Assembly (NCBI GenBank): GCA_902614055.1
Contig: CACMJX010000001.1
Location: 62,001 to 126,000, forward strand
DNA from: an uncultured Pelagibacteraceae bacterium
Lineage (GTDB): Bacteria > Pseudomonadota > Alphaproteobacteria > Pelagibacterales > Pelagibacteraceae
Direction of reading: 5' to 3'
Length of the DNA: 64,000 nucleotides
Positions within the stretch are counted from its first letter, which is position 1. Each line of letters opens with the position of its first letter. Below, in pieces: positions 46,615-58,406 of this stretch. The notes beneath the pieces are model-generated. The model was given only the letters and a program-made list of their open reading frames with translations. It was not told the DNA's origin and ran no database searches. The position numbers and the translations under genes are program-made.

Positions 46615-48641
46615 CATTTTAATTTTTTTTGATAGCGTATCCACCCAGGGCTCCGAATTTCACTATCACTATCGAAGTCTATATCTTGGTTAAATTCAAA
46701 TTCCTCTTCTTTTTCATCTATAAAATTATTATTTTTTTTAATATATTCATCTGGTAGCTCATCAACAAATCTTGATGCCATACTGTCTATCCAGTCTCCT
46801 TGATAAAATCTGTTCATTGAAAATGATATCTTAGCGAGCTTTTTTGCCCTAGTAATTGCAACATAAGCTAATCTTCTTTCCTCTTCCAATCCACTTTCTC
46901 CTTTTTCTTCAATGCTTTTTTGATGAGGAAATAGACCTTCCTCCCAACCTGGTAAGAATACAACATCAAATTCTAGTCCTTTTGATGCATGAATTGTCAT
47001 TAAATTAACTTTTTCACTTTGCCAATCTTGGTCTAAAGATGTTGCAAGAGCGACATGCTCTAAAAAGCTTTCTAAATTATCAAATTCTTTCATCGCATTT
47101 AATAATTCTTTTATATTTTCTAATCTATTTTCATTTTCTAAGTCTTTCTTATTTTTTAACATTTCGCTATATCCAGACTCATCAAGAATAATTTGCAACA
47201 ATTTATTGTGGTTAATTTTATTATTTAAATCATTTCTCCATTTAGCCAAAAGATTTAGAAGAGAATTTAAACCTATTTTTGTTTTAGGTTTGATTTTGTT
47301 TTGTTCAATTAAATGTTTTGAGGCAACCTCTAAAGAACATTTATTTAATTTAGCAAAATCATTTATAGCTTTAACTGTTGTATCCCCAATTGATCTTTTT
47401 GGGACGTTTAAAATCCTCTCAAATGCCAAGTCATCCTGAGGTTGAAAAACTGTTTTTAGATATGCAATACAATCCTTTACTTCAGCTCTCTCATAAAATT
47501 TTATACCACCGATAATTCTGTAAGGAACACCAATTTTTAAAAACCTTTCCTCAAATTCTCTTGTTTGAAAAATAGCCCTTACAAGAATTGCAACTTCATT
47601 TAATGAAAATTTATTTTTGAAATCTTCAATGTTTGAACCAATTTCAGTTGCCTCATCCTTTACATTTCTAAAACAGTTTAATGTAACAAGTTCTCCATCT
47701 TCTTGATCTGTGAAAAGTTTTTTTCCAACTCTGTTTTGATTATTTTCAATAATATTAGATGCAACACTTAAAATATTTTGGGTTGATCTATAATTTTTCT
47801 CTAATCTTATTATTTTTGTATTCTCATACACATTTTCAAATTGAAGAAAATTTTTTATTTCGGCACCTCTCCAACTGTATATTGATTGATCATCATCACC
47901 CACACAGCAAATATTTTGATTATATTCAGCGAGATATTTTAGCCATTCACTCTGAATAAAGTTTGTATCTTGGTATTCATCAACTAAGATATACTTAAAC
48001 TTTTGAGAATACATTTTTGATATATCTTTATGTTTTTCAAAAATTTTAACTGAATGAAGTATTAAATCACTGAAATCAGCAGCGTTTAAATCTATCAATT
48101 TTTGTTGATATATTTTATATATTCCAAGAAAGCTTTTTTCTAATATATCTTTATGTTTAAGTACAACTTCGTCAGGATAAAAACCTTTATTTTTCCATTT
48201 ATCAATTACTGCCAAAATATATCTTGGGGATATTTTTTTTGTATCTATATTTTCAGATTTACAAATATTTTTTATTAGTCTTACCTGGTCATCTTGATCA
48301 ATAATTGAAAAGTTTGATTTTAAACCAGCTGCTTCAGCATGTTTTCTTAATATTTTTGCACTAATTGAGTGGAAAGTTCCTAACCAAGGAAGACCTGTTG
48401 CCTCTTTTCTTAAGAATTTAGAAACTCTTATTTGCATTTCTTTTGCAGCTTTATTTGTAAAAGTTACTGCCAAAACTTGATTAGGAAACGCTTTATGTTG
48501 TTTAACAATATGGGCAATTCTAGAAGTAAGCACTCTTGTTTTTCCAGACCCTGCTCCTGCAACGATTAAAAGAGGTCCGTTTAAATGTAGAACTGCCTCT
48601 TCCTGACTTTCGTTTAGATTTGTTAAATAATCTAAATTCAT
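46614..48641 (-). CDS. uvrD: UvrD/PcrA-family DNA helicase
   Basis: LNESQEEAV, VAGAGSGKTRVLTSRIA, VDEYQDTN, GDDDQSIYSWRGA, TIHASKGLEFDVVF. Confidence 0.96.
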   Translation of the reverse strand: MNLDYLTNLNESQEEAVLHLNGPLLIVAGAGSGKTRVLTSRIAHIVKQHKAFPNQVLAVTFTNKAAKEMQIRVSKFLRKEATGLPWLGTFHSISAKILRKHAEAAGLKSNFSIIDQDDQVRLIKNICKSENIDTKKISPRYILAVIDKWKNKGFYPDEVVLKHKDILEKSFLGIYKIYQQKLIDLNAADFSDLILHSVKIFEKHKDISKMYSQKFKYILVDEYQDTNFIQSEWLKYLAEYNQNICCVGDDDQSIYSWRGAEIKNFLQFENVYENTKIIRLEKNYRSTQNILSVASNIIENNQNRVGKKLFTDQEDGELVTLNCFRNVKDEATEIGSNIEDFKNKFSLNEVAILVRAIFQTREFEERFLKIGVPYRIIGGIKFYERAEVKDCIAYLKTVFQPQDDLAFERILNVPKRSIGDTTVKAINDFAKLNKCSLEVASKHLIEQNKIKPKTKIGLNSLLNLLAKWRNDLNNKINHNKLLQIILDESGYSEMLKNKKDLENENRLENIKELLNAMKEFDNLESFLEHVALATSLDQDWQSEKVNLMTIHASKGLEFDVVFLPGWEEGLFPHQKSIEEKGESGLEEERRLAYVAITRAKKLAKISFSMNRFYQGDWIDSMASRFVDELPDEYIKKNNNFIDEKEEEFEFNQDIDFDSDSEIRSPGWIRYQKKLK

Positions 48642-48689
48642 CCTGTATTTTTTTTTAATTTAAGCGATATTAATTGAATAATTAAAACT

Positions 48690-50051
48690 ATGAAAATACC
48701 AATATTTACTAAAGGCATTTTTTTATTTATAGCGTTGTTTTTTACATTAGGCATTTATTTATCAATACCAGTTTTATTTAATTATAAAAGCATAGAAAAC
48801 ATCATCGAAAGAAAATTTTATTCTGATTTCAATATTAACTTAAATATAAATGGTGACATAAAGTATCAATTACTCCCAAAGCCTAATTTATTAATTAGTG
48901 ATTCATCATTATCAATAAGTGAAAAAAACAATGAAGATATTTCCTTTGATATTAAGAATTTAAAAGTTTTCATGAATTCTAATAGCTTATATCCAAAATC
49001 AAAAATTAATTTTGAAAAATTTGAGATACAAAATACAAATTTTACTTTAAAAAAAAAAGAATATGTAACTTTAAGACATTATTTTCACAATAGCGAAAGT
49101 AAACCATTTCATATAAAAAAAAGTAAAATATTTATAGTTGACGAAAAAGATGAAACATTAGTTATATCACCTGTTGAAAAAATAAATTTTGTTACATCAA
49201 AAAAAGATAACGTAAAAAAATTATATATTAAAGGAATTTTATTTGATCTGAATTTTAAATCGTTATGGAAAAAAAAATACAATTCTGAAATGAATTCTCA
49301 AATAGAAGTAGATTTTAAGGAACCAAATTTTTTAATAAAAAATCGATTAAATTATAATAATAGTTCCAGTCTCGACGGTTCAACATTGCTTAGTTTCTTT
49401 AATCAAAATATTGAAATTGATTATGTCTTAGAAAATAATAAAATTACTTTATCATCACCTAATAAACCCAATGATATAAAAATTGGTGCATCAATTGAGT
49501 TAAAACCATTTTATTTAAATTCAAATATTATTTTGAATAGGCAAAATATGAATTTTATGATTGATGAATTAATATTTTCGCTATTGAATTTGGAACCTGA
49601 TTTATTGGGTAATATTAATGGAGATATTGAACTGCTGCTAACAAATATTGAGCATGAACTTTTAAGAAGTGGTAAAATAAGTTTTAATATAAGTCAAAAT
49701 ACAATTAATTTGAGAGAAGTTTTATTTAATATTGATGATATTGCTCAAATAAACTCTGAAATAAAATACAATGAAAAAGATGGAGATATAATTTTTACTT
49801 CATCTAACTCTTTATTAATTAAAAATAAAAAAGAGTTTGCTAAAAAGTTCCAAGTAAGACCTGAAAAAGTAAAGGATTTAAATGAGATTTATTTTAAAGT
49901 TGAGAAAAATATTAATACCAGACAAGTATCAATATTTGACATAAAAATTAATAAAGTAGAATATAAAGATAAGAATAACAGTGAATCAAAATATAATATT
50001 AGAAATTCTCAAGAGCTGAAATCATTAATGAAAAAAATTATCACCACTTAA
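48690..50051 (+). CDS. AsmA-like membrane-anchored protein
   Basis: N-terminal TM, then [42 protein letters not shown], AsmA-like beta-rich pattern. Confidence 0.6.
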   Translation: MKIPIFTKGIFLFIALFFTLGIYLSIPVLFNYKSIENIIERKFYSDFNINLNINGDIKYQLLPKPNLLISDSSLSISEKNNEDISFDIKNLKVFMNSNSLYPKSKINFEKFEIQNTNFTLKKKEYVTLRHYFHNSESKPFHIKKSKIFIVDEKDETLVISPVEKINFVTSKKDNVKKLYIKGILFDLNFKSLWKKKYNSEMNSQIEVDFKEPNFLIKNRLNYNNSSSLDGSTLLSFFNQNIEIDYVLENNKITLSSPNKPNDIKIGASIELKPFYLNSNIILNRQNMNFMIDELIFSLLNLEPDLLGNINGDIELLLTNIEHELLRSGKISFNISQNTINLREVLFNIDDIAQINSEIKYNEKDGDIIFTSSNSLLIKNKKEFAKKFQVRPEKVKDLNEIYFKVEKNINTRQVSIFDIKINKVEYKDKNNSESKYNIRNSQELKSLMKKIITT

Positions 50052-51436
50052 TCAGGTTCAATCATTTTATTAGGATCAACAATTTTATCATAATCTCTCT
50101 CGTTTATTAGACCTGATTTCATTGCTTCAACTTTAAGAGTAGTTTTATTTTTTAATGCATTCTTAGCTATCTTCGCGGCGTTATCGTAACCTATTTTAGG
50201 AGATAGGGCAGTTACCAACATTAAAGAATTATCTACTAAATGTTTGATTCTATTTTTGTCAGCTTTAAGTCCGGAAATACAATATTTTGCAAAACTTTTA
50301 GTGCTATCGGATAGAATTTGAATGGATTGTAGCACATTGTGAATTATTAAAGGCTTAAATACATTTAGTTCGAAATGACCATGTGATCCAGCCATAGTAA
50401 TTCCATTATGGTTTCCAATTACTTTTACACAAACCATAGTAACAGCCTCACATTGAGTTGGATTTACCTTACCAGGCATAATTGAAGATCCAGGTTCATT
50501 CTCTGGTAATATCAATTCTCCGTATCCTGCTCTAGGTCCTGAGCCTAAAAATCGAATATCATTTGCCACTTTCATCAAACACACTGCTGTAGTATTCAAT
50601 GTCCCTGAATAATTTACGATTGCATCATGAGCGGCAAGTGCTGCAAACTTATTTTTAGCTGGCTTGAAAGGTAATTTAGTTATTTTTTTTATTTCACTAA
50701 CTATTTTTTTATCAAAATTTTTTTTTGTATTTATACCAGTACCAACGGCAGTTCCACCCTGAGCTAAGTAATAAATTTCATTTAGTGATACTTCTATTCT
50801 TTTAATACATTCTTCTAGTTGTGATTGATAACCTGAAAATTCTTGACCTAGAGATAATGGAGTTGCATCTTGCAAATGCGTTCGTCCTATTTTAACTATT
50901 TTATTAAAATCTCTTATTTTTTTTTTTAATTCTTTGTTCAACAGTACTAAGCTTGGCAATAGCTTTTCCCTAGTTTCCATTGCTATTGCTATATGCATTG
51001 CTGTTGGAAATACATCATTAGTAGATTGAGATTTATTTACGTGATCGTTTGGATGTACAGGTTTTTTTGTGCCCTTCTTCCCCTTGAGCATTTCAATAGC
51101 TCTATTCGAAATTACTTCGTTCACGTTCATATTTGTTTGAGTACCAGAGCCAGTCTGCCAAACTTTAAGGGGGAAGTGACTATCTAATTTTCCCTTAATT
51201 ACTTCTTCTGAAGCACGCACAATTGATCTATAAATTTTTGAACTAATATCTTTATTTTTATAATTTGTAATAGCAGCTGCTTTTTTTATTATAGCTATGG
51301 ATTTTATTAACTTTGATCCCACTAAAACATCTCCGATATTAAAGTATTTTTTCGATCTTTCTGTAGATGCTCCCCAATACTTATCCACAGGCACGTTTAT
51401 AGAACCTATGCTGTCATATTCTTTTCTAAATTTCAT
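50048..51436 (-). CDS. fumC: Fumarate hydratase class II
   Basis: [50 protein letters not shown]; internal Met [11 protein letters not shown] as start. Confidence 0.96.
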   Translation of the reverse strand: MKFRKEYDSIGSINVPVDKYWGASTERSKKYFNIGDVLVGSKLIKSIAIIKKAAAITNYKNKDISSKIYRSIVRASEEVIKGKLDSHFPLKVWQTGSGTQTNMNVNEVISNRAIEMLKGKKGTKKPVHPNDHVNKSQSTNDVFPTAMHIAIAMETREKLLPSLVLLNKELKKKIRDFNKIVKIGRTHLQDATPLSLGQEFSGYQSQLEECIKRIEVSLNEIYYLAQGGTAVGTGINTKKNFDKKIVSEIKKITKLPFKPAKNKFAALAAHDAIVNYSGTLNTTAVCLMKVANDIRFLGSGPRAGYGELILPENEPGSSIMPGKVNPTQCEAVTMVCVKVIGNHNGITMAGSHGHFELNVFKPLIIHNVLQSIQILSDSTKSFAKYCISGLKADKNRIKHLVDNSLMLVTALSPKIGYDNAAKIAKNALKNKTTLKVEAMKSGLINERDYDKIVDPNKMIEPD

Positions 51437-51504
51437 AGTTTTAATTTTGAGGGTATATTTAATCACTTATACATTAAAAAATTATAAAATCATATAGGAG
51501 TAAA

Positions 51505-51876
51505 ATGACAAATTTTGAAAAAGTTGGTGTGTTCATGAAAACTTTTAATCAAGATGTTAAAGATTCATCAAGTCTGAGCACAGACAAAATTAATACGCTT
51601 AGAATTTCACTAATTAATGAAGAGTTAGAGGAGCTTAAACAAGCAATATCTGAAAAAAATTTAACAGAGGTTGCTGATGCATTAACGGATATTTTGTATG
51701 TCACCTATGGCGCAGGACATGCGTTTGGTATTAATTTGGATAATTGTTTTGACGAAGTTCAAAAATCTAATATGAGTAAACTGGGTAAAGATGGAAAACC
51801 TATATTCAATGAGTCTGGAAAAGTTATGAAAGGACCAGACTATTTTAAACCAGATTTATCGAAATTTATAAAATAG
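51505..51876 (+). CDS. MazG-like/PRA-PH superfamily nucleotide pyrophosphohydrolase-like protein
   Basis: LRISLINEELEELKQAISEKNLTEVADALTDILYVTYGAGHAFGI (ExxE...ExxD-type pattern). Confidence 0.75.
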   Translation: MTNFEKVGVFMKTFNQDVKDSSSLSTDKINTLRISLINEELEELKQAISEKNLTEVADALTDILYVTYGAGHAFGINLDNCFDEVQKSNMSKLGKDGKPIFNESGKVMKGPDYFKPDLSKFIK

Positions 51877-51877
51877 T

Positions 51878-52759
51878 TTACAGCCAATTTGGTTTTAATA
51901 CTTTAATTTTTGCATCACCACATTTTAGATCTGCATCAAAATTGAATTTTTTGTTTTCTAGTTTTAATAAAGCAAATGGGTTTTCATTATTGATTAATAA
52001 TTTACCAATGTTTTTATTATCAGATGTTATTTCATCACTAGTGATTTCACCTTCTTGAACTTTTACTGCAAATAGTCTTTTATTAAGTTTATCTTTAAGT
52101 TTAATCCTTGCCGTATTCTCTTGCCCTACATAACACCCTTTTCTAAAATCAATTCCATTGAGTTCTTCAAAATTACATTCAATACCAAATAATTTATTTT
52201 GAAGATTATTTGTATCAATTTGAGCAATACCTAATTCATGACTGTAATTGTAATATTCACTAGCATCAGATACATTCAACCCCAATTTTTTGATAGAAAG
52301 ATATAATTTTTCTAAATTAATAACCAGTCTAGCCCCTAACTTATCAGATCTAGGATCTAAAAGAATAGGATCTTCTCTAAATTTAATTGTAAAACCAACT
52401 TCATCTTTAGAATTTTCTAATTCCAAAAACTTTTCTTTTGTTAAATTAGCAACTACAAACTCATTACTTAGATTTAAGATATCTACTTTAGATCTTAGTT
52501 TATATAAATTTAACTGATTATTTAAATTTTCAATAATTTTTTTTTCACAGTCTAAAAAATAACCCAATTTATGTTTTATAATTATAAAATCATAAAGATA
52601 TTTTCCTTGTGGGGTTAGGAGAGCTGAAAAACAACTTCTATCGTCTGATATATTTTCAATATTGTTTGTAATTATATTTTGTAAAAATTCTTTAGCATCG
52701 TCTCCATTTATATAAAGAAGACCTCTATCTTCTAGTATGTAAACATTATTTTTGTTCAT
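51878..52759 (-). CDS. ygfZ: YgfZ-family folate-binding (GcvT-like) protein
   Basis: DAKEFLQNIITNNI, LLTPQGKYLYDFII, DFRKGCYVGQENTAR (K-G-C-Y-x-G-Q-E). Confidence 0.9.
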   Translation of the reverse strand: MNKNNVYILEDRGLLYINGDDAKEFLQNIITNNIENISDDRSCFSALLTPQGKYLYDFIIIKHKLGYFLDCEKKIIENLNNQLNLYKLRSKVDILNLSNEFVVANLTKEKFLELENSKDEVGFTIKFREDPILLDPRSDKLGARLVINLEKLYLSIKKLGLNVSDASEYYNYSHELGIAQIDTNNLQNKLFGIECNFEELNGIDFRKGCYVGQENTARIKLKDKLNKRLFAVKVQEGEITSDEITSDNKNIGKLLINNENPFALLKLENKKFNFDADLKCGDAKIKVLKPNWL

Positions 52760-52801
52760 GTTGTAATATTATAACAAATGATATAAGTACTTTTTTTATA
52801 A

Positions 52802-54112
52802 ATGTTAGACCTTATAATTAAAAATGGAAAGTGCTATATCGATAAAAATCTAGAAGAGGTCGATATAGGTATTCAAAACAGTAAAATTGTAAAAATTGGA
52901 AAGCTAGATGAAGATGCAAGTCAGTCAATTGATGCAACTGGTCTCACCGTTCTTCCTGGTTGCATTGATACTCAAACACATTTTAGAGAACCAGGCTCAA
53001 CGGATACTGAGGACTTAGCTTCAGGAAGTAGAGCAGCAATTGTTGGAGGTATAACTTCAGTATTTGAAATGCCAAATACTAATCCTGCAACTACTAATAA
53101 TACAGAATTTCAAAGAAAAATAGATTTAGCAAAAAATAGAATGTACTGTAATCATGCATTTTATTTTGGAGCTACTCCAACCAATCAAAGTGAATTAGCT
53201 GATCTTAAAGGTTTAGATGGATGTTGTGGAGTGAAATTATTTGCAGGCTCGTCTACTGGAACTTTGCTAGTTCATAAAGAAGAAGACATTGAAAAAGTTT
53301 TTGAAAGTACATCTAAAATTGTTGCAGTTCATTCAGAAGATGAGGATATTTTAAATTTAAGAAAGAAATTAAGAGAGAAAGGAAATGTTCATTCTCATCC
53401 GATATGGAGAGATGAGGAATGTGCCATTTCCTCAACTAGAAAAATTGTTAAAATTGCAAAAAGACTTGGAAAAAAGGCTCATATACTTCATATTACTACA
53501 AAACAGGAGATAGATTTTTTATCCCAGAATAAGGGAGACATAACTTTTGAAATTACTCCTCAACATTTAACAATGTTTGCTCCTGATTGTTACGATAAAC
53601 TCGGAACTTATGCTCAAATGAATCCACCAATTAGAGAAAAAAGTCATTACGATAGACTGTGGTATGCTGTAAGAAATAATTATAATGACACTATTGGTTC
53701 AGATCATGCTCCTCATCTGAGAGTAAATAAAGACAAAGAATATCCAGATACTCCCTCAGGAATGCCAGGGGTTCAGACCTTGTTACCTGTAATGCTGAAC
53801 CATGTAAATGATGGAAAACTAACTTTAGTCCAATTGATGAATCTCGTCTGTGAAAATCCAGCGAAAATTTTTGGTATTGTAGGTAAGGGATATATCAAGG
53901 AAGACCATGATGCAGACTTTACGATTGTGGACATGAATAAAATTATAGAAATCAAAAATGAAAAAATTGAGAGTAAGTGTGGATGGTCACCTTTCGATGG
54001 GTATAAGTTTAAGGGAACTCCAGTTTATACAATCATAAATGGAGAAATTAAAATGAAAGATGGAGAAATCCTTGGTGAAGCATCAGGTAAGCCCTTGAAG
54101 TTTAATAATTAG
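52802..54112 (+). CDS. pyrC: Dihydroorotase
   Basis: DTQTHFREPGSTDTEDLASGSRAA, FEMPNTNPAT, GSDHAPH. Confidence 0.88.
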   Translation: MLDLIIKNGKCYIDKNLEEVDIGIQNSKIVKIGKLDEDASQSIDATGLTVLPGCIDTQTHFREPGSTDTEDLASGSRAAIVGGITSVFEMPNTNPATTNNTEFQRKIDLAKNRMYCNHAFYFGATPTNQSELADLKGLDGCCGVKLFAGSSTGTLLVHKEEDIEKVFESTSKIVAVHSEDEDILNLRKKLREKGNVHSHPIWRDEECAISSTRKIVKIAKRLGKKAHILHITTKQEIDFLSQNKGDITFEITPQHLTMFAPDCYDKLGTYAQMNPPIREKSHYDRLWYAVRNNYNDTIGSDHAPHLRVNKDKEYPDTPSGMPGVQTLLPVMLNHVNDGKLTLVQLMNLVCENPAKIFGIVGKGYIKEDHDADFTIVDMNKIIEIKNEKIESKCGWSPFDGYKFKGTPVYTIINGEIKMKDGEILGEASGKPLKFNN

Positions 54113-54118
54113 CCTAAT

Positions 54119-56017
54119 TTATTTGGTAATAATTTTATTTTTTATTAAACTTTTGGTAATCTCATCGAGAATAGCTGGATCATCGATTGTTGCCGGCATT
54201 TTGTAATCTTCCTTGTCAGCAATTTTACGTATAGTTCCTCTTAATATTTTTCCTGATCTTGTTTTAGGTAATCTTTTTATAACTACAACAATTTTAAATG
54301 CAGCAACTGGTCCAATTTTATCCCTGACCATTTGAATACATTCTTTAGAAATAGTTTCGTTGTCTTTTTCTACTCCAGATTTTAAAACAACTAAACCAAT
54401 AGGTAATTGTCCTTTTAACTTATCCGCAATTCCAAGAACAGCACATTCAGCTACTGATTGATGTTCAGATAATACTTCTTCAATTGCACCCGTTGATAAT
54501 CTATGACCAGCAACATTAATAATGTCATCGGTCCGTGACATAATCCATATGTATCCATCTTCATCTATATGACCTGCATCATAAGTTTGATAATAACCCT
54601 TATAATTAGTCATATAATTTTCTTCATATCTCTTATCAGCATTCCAAAGTGTAGGAAAAGTACCTGGTGGCAAAGGTAATTTAACAACTATATCACCCAT
54701 CTCATTTGGTTCTGCGATAGAATGATCTGGTTTAATTATTTTTACATCATAACCTGGAACTGCTTTACATGCTGAACCATACTTAGTTTTTTGCATTTCT
54801 ATTCCAGTACAATTTGAACTTATTGCCCAACTAGTTTCAGTTTGCCACCAATGATCTATAACAGGAACGTTTAAAAGATTTTCAGCCCATTTAATTGTAT
54901 CAGGATCAGCTCTTTCTCCTGCCAAAAACAAAGACTCAAAAGAACTTAAATCATATTTTGAGAAAAACTTTCCATTTGGGTCTTCTTTTTTAATCGCTCT
55001 AAATGCTGTTGGAGCGGTAAACAAAGATTTAATTTTATACTCTGAAATTATTCTCCAAAATACTCCTGCATCAGGTGTACCAACAGGCTTTCCCTCAAAC
55101 AAAACTGTAGTACATCCTTTGAATAACGGAGCGTAAACAATGTATGAGTGTCCCACAATCCAACCAATATCACTGGCTGACCACCAAACATCATCCTCAT
55201 TGATATTGTAAATGTTTTTCATTGTCCATTTGAGAGCAACGATATGACCTCCCACATCTCTGACTATTCCTTTTGGTATACCTGTTGTTCCAGATGTGTA
55301 TAAAATATAGGCAAATTCATTTGCTCCAATCTCAACACAATCTTTGTTTTTGGCATTAATAAGCGCTTCCTCCCAGCTAATTTCAAGCGGAGAGTTAAGT
55401 TTTACTTCGTGGTCTTTCCTTTGAAAGAGAATTACTTTTTTAACTTTATGCTTGGCAAGCTTTAATGCTCCATCAACTAAAGGTCTGTAATCAACAGTTC
55501 TTCCAGGTTCAAACCCACAAGAGGCAGTGATTAGAATTTTTGCTTTACTATCATCAATTCTAGTTGCTAGTTCATTTGAAGCAAATCCACCAAAGACAAC
55601 TGAGTGTATTGCACCAATTCTTCCACAAGCAAGCATCGCTATTACTGCTTCAGGTATCATCGGCATATAGATAATTACTCTGTCACCTTTTTTAATTCCT
55701 TGATTATCTAGCGCTCCAGCAAATTTTGATACTTTTTCTTTTAATTCACTATATGTAAATTTTGCTTTACTGTTAGTTATAGGGCTTTCATAGATTAAAG
55801 CAGTCTTATCACCACTGCCATTATCAATATGAACATCAATTGCATTGTAACAAGTGTTTGTAACGCCATCTTCAAACCATTTATAAAATGGAGGATTAGA
55901 TTTGTTTAAAATCTTGGTAGGTTTTTTAAACCAAAAGATATCATCTGACACATTTTTCCAAAATTCCTCAGGATTTTGTATAGATTTTTCGTAAATTTCG
56001 TTAAAACTATATTTCAT
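54119..56017 (-). CDS. prpE: Propionyl-CoA synthetase-like AMP-forming ligase
   Basis: YILYTSGTTGIPKGIVRD, DHWWQTETSW, RLPKTRSGKILRGTIRKIAD; N-terminal WFEDGVTNTCYNAIDVH. Confidence 0.85.
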   Translation of the reverse strand: MKYSFNEIYEKSIQNPEEFWKNVSDDIFWFKKPTKILNKSNPPFYKWFEDGVTNTCYNAIDVHIDNGSGDKTALIYESPITNSKAKFTYSELKEKVSKFAGALDNQGIKKGDRVIIYMPMIPEAVIAMLACGRIGAIHSVVFGGFASNELATRIDDSKAKILITASCGFEPGRTVDYRPLVDGALKLAKHKVKKVILFQRKDHEVKLNSPLEISWEEALINAKNKDCVEIGANEFAYILYTSGTTGIPKGIVRDVGGHIVALKWTMKNIYNINEDDVWWSASDIGWIVGHSYIVYAPLFKGCTTVLFEGKPVGTPDAGVFWRIISEYKIKSLFTAPTAFRAIKKEDPNGKFFSKYDLSSFESLFLAGERADPDTIKWAENLLNVPVIDHWWQTETSWAISSNCTGIEMQKTKYGSACKAVPGYDVKIIKPDHSIAEPNEMGDIVVKLPLPPGTFPTLWNADKRYEENYMTNYKGYYQTYDAGHIDEDGYIWIMSRTDDIINVAGHRLSTGAIEEVLSEHQSVAECAVLGIADKLKGQLPIGLVVLKSGVEKDNETISKECIQMVRDKIGPVAAFKIVVVIKRLPKTRSGKILRGTIRKIADKEDYKMPATIDDPAILDEITKSLIKNKIITK

Positions 56018-56184
56018 AGTGATTTGTTTTTTAACTCACTTTTATAATGATTTTATATAACAGGTTGTATTTAATTTCATAAAGTTAATAAAATCAATAC
56101 TTATTGCTTCAAAATAACTCTTCAACAAACTTATTTTATTTGTTATTTAACCTCTAACTTTAGATCATTCATTAGAATGTTCTG

Positions 56185-56202
56185 TAGTTTAAATTTAAAC
56201 TA
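56185..56202. repeat. 18-bp perfect palindrome upstream of proteorhodopsin
   Basis: TAGTTTAAATTTAAACTA. Confidence 0.6.
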
Positions 56203-56230
56203 AAAAAAACTAACTATGAGGGAGTTTTTT

Positions 56231-56995
56231 ATGAAGACAATGAAAATGTTAGCATTAGCAGCAGTGCTTTTCGGAGCAACTACGGCAGCTAACGCAGCAA
56301 CTGCCTTTTTAGCCACAGATGATTTTGTAGGTATTTCGTTTTGGTTAATATCAATGGGTATGTTAGCAGCTACAGCATTTTTCTTTATGGAACAGGCTAA
56401 CGTCAGTTCACAATGGAGAAAATCAGTAAACGTAGCTGGATTAGTAACAGGTATAGCATTTATTCACTATATGTATATGAGAGCAGTATGGATCGAAACA
56501 GGTGATACTCCAACTGTTTACAGATACATCGACTGGTTAATTACTGTACCACTACAGCTAGTAGAATTTTACTTAATTCTTTCAGCAGTACGAAAAGTTG
56601 ACACAAACATATTCTGGAGAATCTTAATTGGTTCACTAGTCATGTTAATAGGTGGATATCTTGGAGAAGCTGGATTCATTAACGCTACACTAGGTTTCAT
56701 AATCGGTATGGCTGGATGGATTTACATTCTTTATGAAATCTTTTCAGGAGAAGCAGGAAAAGTTGCTGCTAAATCTGGAAATAAATCTTTAGTAACTGCA
56801 TTTGGAGCTTTAAGAATGATTGTTACTGTAGGTTGGGCTATTTACCCATTAGGTTACATTTTTGGTTACCTAACAGGTGGAATAGATGGTAATGCGTTAA
56901 ACGTTATCTATAACTTAGCAGACTTTGTTAATAAAATCGCATTTGGTTTAATTATCTGGTCTTGTGCAGTATCTAACTCTACAAGAAGAGCGTAG
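56231..56995 (+). CDS. Proteorhodopsin (light-driven proton pump, predicted blue-tuned)
   Basis: Signal peptide MKTMKMLALAAVLFGATTAANA; RYIDWLITVPLQLVEFYLIL (Asp acceptor, Gln tuning site, Glu donor), Schiff-base Lys in NLADFVNKIAFGLIIW; GAGGGAG SD. Confidence 0.97.
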   Translation: MKTMKMLALAAVLFGATTAANAATAFLATDDFVGISFWLISMGMLAATAFFFMEQANVSSQWRKSVNVAGLVTGIAFIHYMYMRAVWIETGDTPTVYRYIDWLITVPLQLVEFYLILSAVRKVDTNIFWRILIGSLVMLIGGYLGEAGFINATLGFIIGMAGWIYILYEIFSGEAGKVAAKSGNKSLVTAFGALRMIVTVGWAIYPLGYIFGYLTGGIDGNALNVIYNLADFVNKIAFGLIIWSCAVSNSTRRA

Positions 56996-57018
56996 TAACA
57001 ATTAGTTACGATATATAA

Positions 57019-57392
<374 letters not shown>

Positions 57393-57393
<1 letters not shown>

Positions 57394-58406
57394 TGATTAA
57401 AACTGAAGTTGTTATTATCGGTGCAGGTCCAACAGGATTATTTTGTGCACATCAACTTGGAATTATTGGATTGAAATGTGAAATAGTTGATAACCTGGAT
57501 AAAATTGGTGGTCAATGTATTGAACTTTATCCAGACAAACCAATTTATGATATTCCTGCAGTTCCAGAGTGTACGGGAGAAGAACTTACAAATAATTTAA
57601 TAGAACAAATCAAACCATTTAAATTTAATTTTCATTTAAATGATAGAGTTCAAGAACTTACAAATAAAAACGATAATTGGATTGTTACTACAACTAGTGG
57701 AAAAAAATTCCAAACACCAAATGTTGTAATTGCTGGAGGTGTTGGATCATTTGAACCAAGAAAGTTTCCTACAAAAAGTGCAGAAAAGTTTGATGGAACT
57801 TCTGTTTTGTATTCAATTAAAGACAAAACAATTTTTAAAGATAAATCTGTAGCTATATTTGGTGGTGGAGATAGTGCACTGGACTGGGCAATTGAACTAT
57901 CTAATACTTCTAAAGTTTTACTTATCCATAGAAGAGATGAATTTAGAGGCGCACCTGCCAGTGTTCAAAAAATAAAAGAATTAAGTGAAAAAAATATAAT
58001 TAGTCTGTTTACTAAATACTCAATTAAAGATGTTAAAGGAAATGGATCTTTAGAAGAAATAGAAATTAAAAGTGAAAAAGGGGAGAGCAAAATATTAAAA
58101 GCAGATTATGCCTTGGGTTTCTTTGGTTTGATAATGCAACTTGGTCCAATAGCTGATTGGGGTCTTAATTTAGATAAAAAAACAATTCCAGTAAATACAG
58201 AAAACTTTGAAACTAATAAGAAAGGCATATTTGCAATTGGAGATATCTGCAACTATCCAGGAAAACTTAAACTAATACTTTCAGGGTTTCATGAAGGCGC
58301 CTTAGCAGCGAGAGGCTGTTTTAAATACGCAAGACCAAACGAAAAATATAGATTTGAATTTACAACAGCATCAAACACTATCAAAGATAGATTGGGTGTA
58401 AAGTAG
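57393..58406 (+). CDS. Ferredoxin--NADP reductase, thioredoxin-reductase-like type
   Basis: VIIGAGPTGLFCAHQLGI, GGQCIELYPDKPIYDIPA, FGGGDSALDWAIEL; no CxxC redox motif. Confidence 0.88.
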
